Source: Marinosulfonomonas sp. PRT-SC04
GTDB taxonomy: Bacteria; Pseudomonadota; Alphaproteobacteria; Rhodobacterales; Rhodobacteraceae
DNA: 14,230 nt
Assembly: GCA_001321835.1 (NCBI GenBank)
Contig: JPUR01000081.1
Location: 1 to 14,230, forward strand
Reading direction: 5' to 3'
The notes below the pieces were generated by a model, which had not been told where the DNA came from, ran no database searches, and saw only the letters and a program-made list of their open reading frames with translations. The first letter of the stretch is position 1; each line of letters begins with the position of its first letter. Position numbers and translations under genes: made by a program. Below, piece after piece: positions 5,145-13,446 of the stretch.

Positions 5145-5726
5145 ATGACTGATCGCAAAACCGCCCGTAGGATCGAGAACATAGCGCTGGCCAAGCTCAA
5201 GCCATACGGCAACAATTCGCGCACCCATAGTCAGAAACAAATCAAACAGATTGTGGCCTCGATCAATGAGTTTGGCTTCACCAACCCCATCCTGATTTCA
5301 CCCGACAACATGATCATCGCGGGGCACGGTCGGTTCTTGGCTGCCGAGATTATGGGGATGGCCAAGGTGCCATGCATCAGGCTATCCGATTTGTCGCCAG
5401 AACAAATCCGCGCCTATGTCATCGCCGACAACCAGCTGGCTTTACAGGCCGGGTGGGACAAGGATTTGCTGGCCCTAGAACTTGGTTCGCTGCGGCGCGC
5501 CGATTACGATCTAGGGGTTATCGGTTTCACAGATAAGGACCTCGAAAAACTTTTGGCGGACCCTACCGACCCCAAAGAATTACCCACCCCGCCCGCGCCG
5601 GATGAATTGGCCGTTGTGGTTTCCTGCAAGGACAGCGACGAGCAAGCCACAGCCTACGACCTTCTGGTGGCCGCAGGCTTTACATGCAGAACGGCGGCCT
5701 TGAAGGGCGTCGTAACGGTGGGCTGA
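5145..5726 (+). CDS. ParB/Srx-fold protein next to terminase
   Basis: A 193-residue protein with a ParB N-terminal-type domain at ~10-115: IALAKLKPYGNNSRTHSQKQIKQIVASINEFGFTNPILIS, then the box IIAGHGRFLAAEIMG (a GxxRxxAA variant of the ParB catalytic/nucleotide motif) and IRAYVIADNQLAL. The C-terminal part (VVVSCKDSDEQATAYDLLVAAGFTCR) matches the tail found in phage ParB-like proteins. It lacks the central helix-turn-helix needed for parS binding, so plasmid-style partition is unlikely. GGAG at 5134-5137 sets the start. In other phages such genes lie near cos and small terminase or are fused to methylases; a packaging or DNA-modification helper role is possible but unproven. Confidence 0.75.
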   Translation: MTDRKTARRIENIALAKLKPYGNNSRTHSQKQIKQIVASINEFGFTNPILISPDNMIIAGHGRFLAAEIMGMAKVPCIRLSDLSPEQIRAYVIADNQLALQAGWDKDLLALELGSLRRADYDLGVIGFTDKDLEKLLADPTDPKELPTPPAPDELAVVVSCKDSDEQATAYDLLVAAGFTCRTAALKGVVTVG

Positions 5727-5731
5727 TCCCC

Positions 5732-6214
5732 ATGAGCAGCGGCGAAACGCTGATCAGCGTAAAACAACTGGCCGCGCTCATTAACCTTACGGAGCGGCGC
5801 ATCCAGCAATTGGTTCGGGAGGGTATTCTGGCCAAACGTGGGCGAGGGAAATATCCGTTGGCAGCCTCGGTGAATGCCTATTGTAGATACATGCAGGATG
5901 GCGGTCAGCCCGAGGGCCAAGCCGATTTCTATGCAGAGCGGGCGCGCAAGATGAGGGCGGATGCCGACATCTCGGAGATCGAGGCCGCCAAAGCCAAACG
6001 TGAGGTTTTTGAAGTCAACGATATGAAAGAAGCGATGGAGTTGATCGTGTCCGAAGTGCGGGCCAAGCTGTTGAACAACGCGCCGACCCGTATTGCCGCG
6101 CGGGCAAAATCAGCAAAGGGGGAAACCGAAATCAAGGCCATTGCCAAAGCCGAAATAACGGCAGCAATGCTGGCGCTCTCCCAAACTGACCCCAGAAAAT
6201 TGCTGGGAACATAG
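5732..6214 (+). CDS. Terminase small subunit (lambda Nu1-like)
   Basis: A 160-residue protein. Residues ~8-50 form a MerR/Nu1-type winged helix (LISVKQLAALINLTERRIQQLVREGILAKRGRGKYPL), the domain by which Nu1 binds cosB. A helical region follows (ADFYAERARKMRADADISEIEAAKAKREVF), ending with a segment that would contact the large subunit. The length is close to that of Nu1 (181). It lies 5 nt after the ParB-like gene and 1 nt before the large terminase. An upstream in-frame ATG at 5684 would add 16 residues overlapping the previous gene; 5732 is preferred because the Nu1-like fold begins right after it. Confidence 0.88.
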   Translation: MSSGETLISVKQLAALINLTERRIQQLVREGILAKRGRGKYPLAASVNAYCRYMQDGGQPEGQADFYAERARKMRADADISEIEAAKAKREVFEVNDMKEAMELIVSEVRAKLLNNAPTRIAARAKSAKGETEIKAIAKAEITAAMLALSQTDPRKLLGT

Positions 6215-6215
6215 C

Positions 6216-8132
6216 ATGGGATTTAGCCCTGCCGCCGTCCTCATTGCACAAGCCGCCCTTGCGGCCCTCGCCCCACCCCCAGACCTCAAACCCTCGGAGT
6301 GGGCAGAGAAATCGGTTCACATCCCGATTGGCAATGCCATTCCCGGACTGATCAGTTTCGACAACGCACCGTATCAACGCGAGCCATTGGACATGACGGC
6401 GGATCCGTCCTGTCACCGGATCACTTTGAAGTGGGGGGCACAGGTGGGCAAGACTATGGTCGCGCTCTGCGCCCAAGGTTACCGCATCGAACATGATCCG
6501 GTTTCACAAATAATGATGCAACCATCCGAGGGCGATCTGCAGACTTGGCTGCAAACAAAATTCAACCCACTGATCGAAAGCAACCCCGAGCTTGAGAAGC
6601 GAATTGCTTCGCCTCGATCTCGCAAGGGCGTCAATAACACGCGGATGAAATCCTACCCCGGTGGCTTCATTATGTTCGCTTGGTCTGGCTCGCCGAAAAC
6701 ACAACGGGGTCGCTCCGCCCCCTTCATCGTTTGCGACGAAACCGATGGTTACGATCGCACCGCCGAAGGCCATCCGGTCTCGCTGCTCTGGCAACGGGCC
6801 GCAACCTTTGGGGATCAACGTAAACTATTAGAAATATCCACGCCTACAATCAGGGGTTTGTCGCATATCGATTCCGCATTCGAGCAAGGGGATCAGCGAC
6901 AGTTTCATGTCGGATGCCCGCACTGCGGCGAGCCCCAGACCATTGAGTGGTCAAATGTAAAATGGGACAAGGACGATGACGGCACTCATTTGCCGGAAAC
7001 CGCCTATTATGAGTGCCGCGCCCATGGTTGCATTTGGAGTGACTCCGATCGGGTTCTCGCCATCCGTCAGGCCGAAAGCCTTGGGCACGGTTGGAAGGCA
7101 AAGAAGCCGTTTCGTGGTCACGCCTCCTATCATCTTAGCGAGTTGTACTCCTGCTTTCGCAGCCTCGGAGATGTCGCCCAGTCGTTTCTGGAAAAGAAAG
7201 CCGCCGGTGATCTACAGACATTCGTCAATGTGTCGCTCGCCGAGTGCTGGGAGGAAGAGGCCGAAACACTTGCGGTTGATGATCTGATTAAACGTGTCGA
7301 ACAATTCCCCGAAAAAATACCTATGGCCGTGGCGCTGCAAACCTGTGGTGTCGACATGCAAGAGGATCGGCTCGAGGTGGAACGGGTCGGTTGGGGGCTG
7401 GGCGAGGAAAGTTGGAGCCTTGAGTTTCAGGTGTTCTGGGGGGACCCGATGAAACCAGAGGTTTGGGGGCATCTCTTCGAGTATCTGGATCAAACCTTTG
7501 AACATGAATCTGGCGCTCAAATAAAAATTGCGGCAACCTGTGTTGATACCGGTGGCTCCGGTGGCCTCACCCAAGCCGCCTATGAGCAGCTGCGGGGAAA
7601 GCAGAGACGCAATATATTTGCAATCAAAGGCGGTGGTGGCTGGAACCGTCCGGTGGTTTCGGCGCCATCAAAATCTAGATCGGGGCGGCGTGGCAGACCC
7701 GTCACCCTGTTCACGCTCGGGGTCAACGATGCAAAACTGATTGTGTTGCGCCGCGCCAAAATGGATGTGCCGGGGCCCGGATATTGCCACTACCCCGTTG
7801 ATCGGGATCCCGAATATTTCCACCAGTTAACCGCGGAACGGCTGGTCACCAGGTTTGTTCGAGGCTTTCCGGTGCGCGAATGGAAAAAAACACGGGACCG
7901 AAATGAAGCGCTGGATTGCAGGGTCTACGCCTATGCGGCCCTGAAAGTGCTGAACCCAAACATCCGCCTCAGATTAAACCGGCTCCGCCCCGATGACACG
8001 GTTGATGCTGGTGACAATGCTGAAGCGGGGGAACCGCCAGAGGAAGACGAGACAAAGCCCCGCAAGAATAGACGGCGAAGAGCCCGCCGCCCCCGTAGCA
8101 GAGGCTTGGGGACAAACAGCGACGGGTGGTAA
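6216..8132 (+). CDS. Terminase large subunit (lambda gpA family)
   Basis: A 638-residue packaging ATPase/nuclease, similar in length to lambda gpA (641). Motifs in order: Walker A KWGAQVGKTM (72-81); Walker B FIVCDE (Asp174, Glu175); coupling motif STPT (208-211); a Zn-finger-like CPHC...C...C set (Cys234, Cys237, Cys267, Cys272); nuclease acids in CGVDMQEDRLEVE (Asp380), CVDTGG (Asp444) and NEALDCRVYAYAA (Asp567). The C-terminal tail is acidic then strongly basic (RKNRRRRARRPRSR), as expected for prohead and DNA contact. It translocates DNA into the prohead and cuts cos. The tail contains a 22-bp segment repeated in the capsid fusion gene. Confidence 0.95.
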   Translation: MGFSPAAVLIAQAALAALAPPPDLKPSEWAEKSVHIPIGNAIPGLISFDNAPYQREPLDMTADPSCHRITLKWGAQVGKTMVALCAQGYRIEHDPVSQIMMQPSEGDLQTWLQTKFNPLIESNPELEKRIASPRSRKGVNNTRMKSYPGGFIMFAWSGSPKTQRGRSAPFIVCDETDGYDRTAEGHPVSLLWQRAATFGDQRKLLEISTPTIRGLSHIDSAFEQGDQRQFHVGCPHCGEPQTIEWSNVKWDKDDDGTHLPETAYYECRAHGCIWSDSDRVLAIRQAESLGHGWKAKKPFRGHASYHLSELYSCFRSLGDVAQSFLEKKAAGDLQTFVNVSLAECWEEEAETLAVDDLIKRVEQFPEKIPMAVALQTCGVDMQEDRLEVERVGWGLGEESWSLEFQVFWGDPMKPEVWGHLFEYLDQTFEHESGAQIKIAATCVDTGGSGGLTQAAYEQLRGKQRRNIFAIKGGGGWNRPVVSAPSKSRSGRRGRPVTLFTLGVNDAKLIVLRRAKMDVPGPGYCHYPVDRDPEYFHQLTAERLVTRFVRGFPVREWKKTRDRNEALDCRVYAYAALKVLNPNIRLRLNRLRPDDTVDAGDNAEAGEPPEEDETKPRKNRRRRARRPRSRGLGTNSDGW

Positions 8133-8668
8133 TTTTGCTCCAACAGTTTCCAACATCAATCACCGCCGGCCTCAGCCTTCGAGCGGATGTCGTCGCCACC
8201 AATTATCCAGCCCCCGAGTGGGAGCTGTTGGCCATTTTGCGTGGCCCCGCACAAATCGACCTCATGGCGGTTGCCGATGGAAGCGCGCATCAGTTCGCAG
8301 AAACGGCGGCCACCACCGCCGGCTGGATTGCAGGCCGATATGCGGTCTCAATTCGGGCGCGTTTGGGCGATGATGTCTATGAGGTCGAGGCCGGTGACTT
8401 GGTGGTCTCGGCCGATTTATCTGTTGTGACCGGCACCCACGATTCTCGGGGCCATGCCCAGAGAACCCTAGACGCCATCGAGGCCGTGATTGAGGGCCGC
8501 GCATCCAAGGATCAGGACAGTTACAAAATCAACGGGCGCGAATTGGTTCGAACCAACATCGCAGATTTGTTGATGTTGCGAAAAACATACAAAGCCGAGG
8601 TGGCGGCGATGTCATCCAATGGGCGGCACAAACGGTTGATGGGCCGCCAAGTCAGGGTGAGGTTCTAA
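8126..8668 (+). CDS. gpW-like head-tail joining protein with N-terminal extension
   Basis: A 180-residue protein between large terminase and portal, the position of lambda W. The C-terminal ~75 residues (RTLDAIEAVIEGRASKDQDS, YKINGRELVRTNIADLLMLR, ending in a basic RQVRVRF) resemble the small gpW-type proteins that plug the portal after packaging. Lambda gpW is only 68 residues; here ~100 beta-rich residues precede it (FPTSITAGLSLRADVV, YPAPEWELLAILRGPAQIDL, YAVSIRARLGDDVYEVEAGDLVV). The start is GTG at 8126, overlapping the terminase by 7 nt; TTG at 8135 is an alternative. The end abuts the portal as TAATG. The gpW call is by position and pattern. Confidence 0.6.
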   Translation: MVILLQQFPTSITAGLSLRADVVATNYPAPEWELLAILRGPAQIDLMAVADGSAHQFAETAATTAGWIAGRYAVSIRARLGDDVYEVEAGDLVVSADLSVVTGTHDSRGHAQRTLDAIEAVIEGRASKDQDSYKINGRELVRTNIADLLMLRKTYKAEVAAMSSNGRHKRLMGRQVRVRF

Positions 8669-10260
8669 TGTTTGATTTCCTTAAGCGCGCCAACCGTTCA
8701 GCGCCGGAACGCTCCGAACCAAAATTTGCGGCGGCAGCCACCTCCAGTGCCCCCCCCAAAGCAGGAAAACGCACGGCGTCAATGCGTCCGGTTCGCGCGA
8801 CACGGCACTATGATGCGGCGACCACGGATCGGTTGACGTCGAACTGGACAACAACACCGCTGACAGCGGATCAAATCATTGATCGCAACCACCGTGTTCT
8901 GGTTGCCAGATCCCGTGAGCAATCGGCATCCAATGACTACATGAAATCATTCCTTCGCCTGGCCGATCAAAACATTGTGGGTCATCGCGGCGTGGTGATG
9001 CAGGCACAGACGCGTGACCAAAACGGGGGCCTTGATCGCGCCGCGAATGAAGCACTCGAGGCGTGGTGGAAATGGTGGTGCCGTCCAGAAAATTGCGACG
9101 TCACGGGGCGGCGCAGCTTTCGCCGGATGTGCAAATCTGCTGTGGTTTCAGCCGCCAAAGATGGCGAGTTCATGATCCGCGAAATCAAAGGTCGTGCCGC
9201 GGGCCCTGCCCGATATGCGTTGCAAATTCTTGATCCGCAACGCTGCCCTGTTGATTACAATATCGAGCGGCTTGCGAATGGGCGGTTTGTGCGACAAGGC
9301 ATCGAATTCAGCCGAGAGGGTCGCCCCCTCGCCTATTACTTCATGCGCGGCGACCCCGCCAATTCTGCCTACACCTTCAATGGACGCAGCCTCGATCGGG
9401 TGCCCGCCAACGAGATTATCCACGGGTTTGTTGAGGAAATCATCGGGCAACGTCGCGGTTTGCCTTGGGCGGCGACCTCGCTTTGGCGGCTGCATATGTT
9501 GAACGGTTTTGAGAAAGCCGCCCTCACCAACGCCCGAACCGGCGCGTCAGTTGGCGGCTTCATTCAATGGGAAGACGGAGCGGGGCCGGAACCCGATGAT
9601 GAATTGGAAAACGAAGAGCTCTATATCGAAGCCGAGGGTGGCGTGTTTCAAGAACTGCCACCCGGTGCAAAGCCCGTCGAGTTCAAGGCCCAATATCCAA
9701 GCGGCGAGTTTGCGACTTTTAACAAGGCGATGTTGCGAGGCGCTGGTGCCGGCATGGGGGTCGCATATGTCAGCCTTGCCAATGATCTGGAGGGGGTCAA
9801 TTACAGCTCGATCCGCCAAGGGGTTCTGGATGAACGTGACCACTGGATGGACCTTCAGGAGTGGTTGATCGAAACCCTTGTCGATCGCGTCTACCAATCA
9901 GCTTTGGAGCCCTCCCTTTTGTTGGGGCTTGTCACCCACAACGAAACACGGCTTCGCCCCGAACATATATCAAAATACCGCAACGTGCTTTGGCAGGCTC
10001 GGCGGTGGGCATGGGTTGATCCGACCAAAGACGTGAAAGCCGAGGTCGATTCCAAGAACAATCTTTTGACATCGCCCTCCGAGATCATCCGGCGGCGCGG
10101 CGATGATCCGGACACAGTTTGGCGAACCTATGCCTCTGACATCAAATCAATGCGGGATGCCGGCATCCCAGATGAATTTATAATGGCATCCGTTTTGGGG
10201 GTCCCCACGGCGCCCGCCCCCAACCCAAAGGAGACAAACGATGAAGATGATGATGAATAG
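8668..10260 (+). CDS. Phage portal protein (lambda gpB family)
   Basis: A 530-residue portal, close to lambda gpB (533). The N-terminus is basic and disordered. The core shows family features: NDYMKSFLRLADQNIVGHRG, ALEAWWKWWCRPENCDVTGR, YALQILDPQRC, IEFSREGRPLAYYFM, EIIHGFVEEIIGQRRGLPWAATSLWRLHMLNGFE, and the C-terminal VDPTKDVKAEVDSKNNLLTSPSEIIRRRGDDPD. Portals form the dodecameric ring through which DNA enters the head and to which terminase docks. The start is coupled to the upstream gene (TAATG), and the 3' end overlaps the protease-capsid start by 20 nt. The acidic end (KETNDEDDDE) is encoded in that overlap. Confidence 0.95.
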   Translation: MFDFLKRANRSAPERSEPKFAAAATSSAPPKAGKRTASMRPVRATRHYDAATTDRLTSNWTTTPLTADQIIDRNHRVLVARSREQSASNDYMKSFLRLADQNIVGHRGVVMQAQTRDQNGGLDRAANEALEAWWKWWCRPENCDVTGRRSFRRMCKSAVVSAAKDGEFMIREIKGRAAGPARYALQILDPQRCPVDYNIERLANGRFVRQGIEFSREGRPLAYYFMRGDPANSAYTFNGRSLDRVPANEIIHGFVEEIIGQRRGLPWAATSLWRLHMLNGFEKAALTNARTGASVGGFIQWEDGAGPEPDDELENEELYIEAEGGVFQELPPGAKPVEFKAQYPSGEFATFNKAMLRGAGAGMGVAYVSLANDLEGVNYSSIRQGVLDERDHWMDLQEWLIETLVDRVYQSALEPSLLLGLVTHNETRLRPEHISKYRNVLWQARRWAWVDPTKDVKAEVDSKNNLLTSPSEIIRRRGDDPDTVWRTYASDIKSMRDAGIPDEFIMASVLGVPTAPAPNPKETNDEDDDE

Positions 10261-12253
10261 TTTGGCACCGGCCAGCCTTGCATTGGTTGGCATGGCTTTG
10301 ACCCGTTCGGTTACGCCGCAGCAAATCAACGAAAACCGTGGTGGTGGACCGCTTCGCCGACAAGCCGAGGTGCGCAATATCGACAAAGATGCCCGCACCG
10401 TCGAGGTCGCGTTCAGCTCCGAGGAACCGGTCACCCGATGGTTCGGTGATGAAATCCTTGATCACGGCGCAGGGGCAATGATTGAGACCCGCTTACAAAA
10501 TGGGGCCGCTGTTCTTTGGAACCATAACTCTGATGTTCAGATCGGGGTGGTGGAACGTGCATCGGTCGATACAGATCGGCGGGGGCGCGCAACCTTGCGG
10601 TTTGGTCGATCCGCCAGAGCCGAGGAAATTTGGGCTGATATCGTTGACGGTGTTATCCGGCATGTTTCGGTCGGTTATTTTGTTCGCGCCATCAATACCG
10701 AAGAGCGCGAAGGCGAGCCCGACAAGGTGACAATCACCGAGTGGGAGCCTTACGAAATTTCATTGGTCAGTGTGCCAGCCGACGCATCTGTCGGTGTCGG
10801 CCGCTCGGCGGGGGAACCGCCAGAGGAAGGCGAGGATAACCCCTCGGATACTGGCATCCAAATCACGCGCCAATCAACACAAGGAATCGGCAACATGCTC
10901 GAACAAATTCTACGCGACGCCGCAGGCAACCTTGTCCGTGCAAAAGTCGATGAACAAGGCAAAATCGTTGAAGTTCTCGAAGTGCTGGAACGCGCTGCCG
11001 CAACACAGGCCCTTGTCACGCAAGGGCAAGCTGCAGAACGCACCCGCACCGCTGGTCTGCTGGAGCTGGGTGAACAATACGGGGCCCAGTCCTTGGCCGC
11101 CGAGTTCATTCGTGACAACGCCAGTGTCGAAGATTTCACCCGCCGGCTGCTCGATCATGTCGCCGAGAATTCAGGTGCCAGCAATCGCGCCCTTGATGAC
11201 GACGCCGGCGTTGTAGGCCTGACCGATGAAGAGGCCAGCAATTTCAGCTTCCTTCGTGCGTTTCGTGCATTGGCGGATCCGGCCAATCGTGCGGCGCAAG
11301 AGGCCGCCTCGTTTGAATTTGAGGCGTCCCGCGCCGCTGAGCAATCTTCGAACCGCACCGCGCAGGGCATCATGGTTCCCGCCGATGTAATGCACCGCGC
11401 CTTGAATACGGGCACCGGTGGGGCCGCTGCCGGTGATACTGGTGGGTTTACAATTGCCACAGATTTGATGGCCCAATCCTTCATCGAAATGTTGCGCAGC
11501 CGCTCGGTTTTATTGGGGCTTGCGACACCTATGGGCGGCCTGGTCGGGAACGTAGATATCCCGGGCCAAGCCTCTGGTGCGACCGGCTACTGGCTTGGCG
11601 AAGATGATGACGCCAGTGAAGGGGCCCAAGATCTGCGCCAAATTGGCATGAACCCAAAGACGGCCGCCGCCTATTCCGAGATCACTCGCAAAATGATGCA
11701 GCAAACCTCGATCGATGCCGAGGCGTTGGTTCGCCGCGATCTGGCCCGCGCTTTGGCCCTCACAATGGATTTGGCCGGTTTCTACGGCACAGGTTCTGCA
11801 AACCAACCGCTTGGCATCAAAAACCTTGCGGGTATCAATGCGGTTCCATTTGCCGGGATCCAGCCAACTTTTGCAGAGCTTGTGCTGCTCGAAACCGAAG
11901 TGGCATCCGACAACGCCGATGTGGACTCGATGGCATACATCGGCAACGCAAAGTTCCGTGGTCACTGCAAAACAACAGAAAAGTTTGCGGCCTCCTCTGG
12001 CGCGACAATCTGGGAGCCGGGCGGCACGGTCAACGGCTACAACGCCGAGATCACCAACCAAGTCGCGGACGGCGATGTCTTCTATGGAAACTTCGCCGAC
12101 ATGATTGCGGGTATGTGGGGCGGTCTCGACCTGACGATCGATCCTTACTCGAATTCGAAGAAGGGCCGGTTGCGCATCGTGGCCTTCCAAGACATCGATT
12201 TTGCCCACCGCAACGTCGAGAGCTTCGCCTACGGCAAGAAGCCCACCGCCTAA
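10241..12253 (+). CDS. Fused HK97-type prohead protease and major capsid protein
   Basis: A 670-residue fusion. Residues ~35-190 form an HK97-type serine protease (VEVAFSSEEPVTRWFGDEIL, AVLWNHN with His95, VIRHVSVGY with Ser143, EWEPYEISLVSVPAD with a likely third residue at Glu172). A flexible Glu/Pro/Asp-rich linker spans ~190-215. Residues ~219-330 are helical and scaffold/delta-like. Residues ~370-670 carry the HK97 capsid fold (GGFTIATDLMAQSFIEML, YSEITRKMMQQTS, FYGTGSANQPLGIKN, and the C-terminal DLTIDPYS...GRLRIVAFQDIDFA). AAAGGAG (10227-10233) serves the ATG at 10241. An internal start at 10895 with its own ribosome site could make scaffold-capsid without the protease. Proteolytic removal of the delta region during maturation is expected from family knowledge. 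Confidence 0.93.
   Translation: MKMMMNSLAPASLALVGMALTRSVTPQQINENRGGGPLRRQAEVRNIDKDARTVEVAFSSEEPVTRWFGDEILDHGAGAMIETRLQNGAAVLWNHNSDVQIGVVERASVDTDRRGRATLRFGRSARAEEIWADIVDGVIRHVSVGYFVRAINTEEREGEPDKVTITEWEPYEISLVSVPADASVGVGRSAGEPPEEGEDNPSDTGIQITRQSTQGIGNMLEQILRDAAGNLVRAKVDEQGKIVEVLEVLERAAATQALVTQGQAAERTRTAGLLELGEQYGAQSLAAEFIRDNASVEDFTRRLLDHVAENSGASNRALDDDAGVVGLTDEEASNFSFLRAFRALADPANRAAQEAASFEFEASRAAEQSSNRTAQGIMVPADVMHRALNTGTGGAAAGDTGGFTIATDLMAQSFIEMLRSRSVLLGLATPMGGLVGNVDIPGQASGATGYWLGEDDDASEGAQDLRQIGMNPKTAAAYSEITRKMMQQTSIDAEALVRRDLARALALTMDLAGFYGTGSANQPLGIKNLAGINAVPFAGIQPTFAELVLLETEVASDNADVDSMAYIGNAKFRGHCKTTEKFAASSGATIWEPGGTVNGYNAEITNQVADGDVFYGNFADMIAGMWGGLDLTIDPYSNSKKGRLRIVAFQDIDFAHRNVESFAYGKKPTA
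10881..10897 (+). promoter_or_regulatory. Internal ribosome binding site and start inside the protease-capsid gene
   Basis: AAGGAA (10881-10886) lies 8 nt before an in-frame ATG (10895) that encodes Met219 of the fusion. This falls exactly between the protease linker and the helical scaffold/capsid part, in the sequence GIGNMLEQIL. A product from here would be 452 residues, with the length and N-terminal layout of a stand-alone delta-domain capsid protein. This resembles lambda C/Nu3, where a second in-frame start yields the scaffold. Use of the site is inferred. Confidence 0.5.
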
Positions 12254-12304
12254 CAACAGTTGGGGCGGTTGAGCGCCTCGACAATCTTTGAAAAGGAGCC
12301 CGCA

Positions 12305-12580
12305 ATGGCGGACAAACAGATTAAACTTAAGATCACCTCGGCGATTGTCATTGGTGGTGAAATTATTGTTGCCGGCACAACTGTTACCGTCGCCGAGGCC
12401 CTTGCAAAAAATCTGATGCATCGCGGCCGCGCAGAATTGCTGACGGCATCTGGCAAGGGCGGCGGCGAAAAATCCGTGGCCGAGCTTAAGGTCATTGCCG
12501 AAGGGCTGGAAATCGACGGTGCAGCAAACATGAAAAAGGCTGAGCTGATCGAGGCGATCGAGGCGGCTCAGTCCGAATAA
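12305..12580 (+). CDS. Small head protein in FI position with C-terminal HeH/LEM-like motif
   Basis: A 91-residue protein after the capsid gene, the place of lambda FI. The N-terminal ~40 residues (IKLKITSAIVIGGEIIVAGTTVTVAEALAKNLMHRGRAEL) match a small domain common in phage head operons. The last ~35 residues (SVAELKVIAEGLEIDGAANMKKAELIEAIEAAQ) look like a helix-extended-loop-helix (HeH/LEM/SAP-type) module often linked to nucleic acid binding. AAAAGGAG at 12291-12298 fixes the start at 12305 rather than 12260. The 51-bp gap from the capsid gene holds nothing else recognisable. A role in packaging or capsid accessory function is inferred from position. Confidence 0.65.
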   Translation: MADKQIKLKITSAIVIGGEIIVAGTTVTVAEALAKNLMHRGRAELLTASGKGGGEKSVAELKVIAEGLEIDGAANMKKAELIEAIEAAQSE

Positions 12581-12584
12581 CGAC

Positions 12585-12920
12585 ATGCCCCACCCCACCT
12601 GGGAGGACCTCTCCGAATTTTTCGATCCCGATGAGTTTGCCACAACAGCAACCATCACCCGGGCTTCGGAAACTATTGGGGAGGTCCTTGGCATTTTTGA
12701 TGACCCCAATCATGTGACTGGTCTTGGCGAGTATGATCTCGATCATCCGGTCCCTAAATTTATCTGTGCCGAAGCCAGTGTTGTGGCCCTGAAACGCGGT
12801 GATGTCGTCACGATCGAGGGCAAAGATTTTGATCTGATCGAAGAGCCAAAACTGGATGGCACCGGCATTGCCACGCTCATTCTGGGCAATCCCAATGTGA
12901 TCTACAATGCTGGCCTTTGA
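12585..12920 (+). CDS. Head-tail joining protein (lambda gpFII-like)
   Basis: A 111-residue protein, near the 117 of lambda gpFII. It shows the expected pattern: TWEDLSEFFDPDEFATTATITRASETIGEVLGIFDD near the start, then VVALKRGDVVTIEGKDFDLIEEPKLDGTGIATLILG. Such proteins bind the head after DNA packaging and create the tail attachment site. It begins 4 nt after the previous stop and overlaps the gpZ-like gene by 14 nt. The order capsid - FI-position gene - FII - Z supports the call. Confidence 0.75.
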   Translation: MPHPTWEDLSEFFDPDEFATTATITRASETIGEVLGIFDDPNHVTGLGEYDLDHPVPKFICAEASVVALKRGDVVTIEGKDFDLIEEPKLDGTGIATLILGNPNVIYNAGL

Positions 12921-13446
12921 TATTGATGACAGGCGTATCAACGCTATTGCCGATGAATTTGCCGCCACCCCCAAACAGGTTGATATGGCCTATCGGCGGG
13001 CTATGAAACGAACCGCAGGAACGCTTCGTCGAATAGCGACATCAGGCCTGAAAACCGAACTGGGACTGCGCAACACCCAAGCCTTGCGGCGGCGTATCAA
13101 AGAATATCGGATCGGGGGGCAGCGTGGGCGCGGTGTTCGGCTCTGGTTCGGAGCCAATGATTTACCATTATCAGCATTCAAAGGCCGCGCACAGAAAACA
13201 GCCTCCGGCGTCAAATTTGGGGGCATCACGATTCACGGCGCGTTTCTGGCAAAACGCGGCGGCAAGCGGGGTGTGTTCCGGCGTGTGGGATCCTCGGCCT
13301 TCCCGATTGCCGAGGTGCTGATGCCGGTCGCTGATCGCATCATGGTTTTCATCGAGGACAATGTTTTCGTGGATTTGGAAGCCATATTTTTCAAGAACTT
13401 CGCCGCCGAGATTAGGGCGCGAACCATATTCGGAGTGGGCGGATGA
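12907..13446 (+). CDS. Minor tail protein Z-like (GPZ family)
   Basis: A 179-residue basic protein with the GPZ pattern: an N-terminal helical region (VDMAYRRAMKRTAGTLRRIATSGLKTELGLRNTQALRRRIKEYRI) followed by a beta segment (RLWFGANDLPLSAFKGRAQKTASGVKFGGITIHGAF), a Gly/Lys-rich loop and a C-terminal helix-rich part. Lambda gpZ (192 residues) acts at the tail end that joins the head and affects DNA positioning. Its end overlaps the next gene by ATGA, so translation is coupled. Confidence 0.75.
   Translation: MLAFDIDDRRINAIADEFAATPKQVDMAYRRAMKRTAGTLRRIATSGLKTELGLRNTQALRRRIKEYRIGGQRGRGVRLWFGANDLPLSAFKGRAQKTASGVKFGGITIHGAFLAKRGGKRGVFRRVGSSAFPIAEVLMPVADRIMVFIEDNVFVDLEAIFFKNFAAEIRARTIFGVGG

Noticed and set aside
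5145..5726. Plasmid partition ParB
   Set aside because: No ParA gene nearby and no central DNA-binding helix-turn-helix; the context is terminase, so a phage ParB-fold accessory protein fits better.
12254..12304. Promoter or terminator in the gap after the capsid gene
   Set aside because: Only a weak GGCG/CGCC pairing and a ribosome site are visible; no convincing -35/-10 pair or T-run.
11510..12709. Long open frame (399 codons) on the minus strand opposite the capsid gene
   Set aside because: It lies antisense to a well-supported capsid fold and spans three plus-strand genes. Its sequence is Cys/His/Arg-rich with no domain, as expected for a shadow frame in GC-biased coding DNA.
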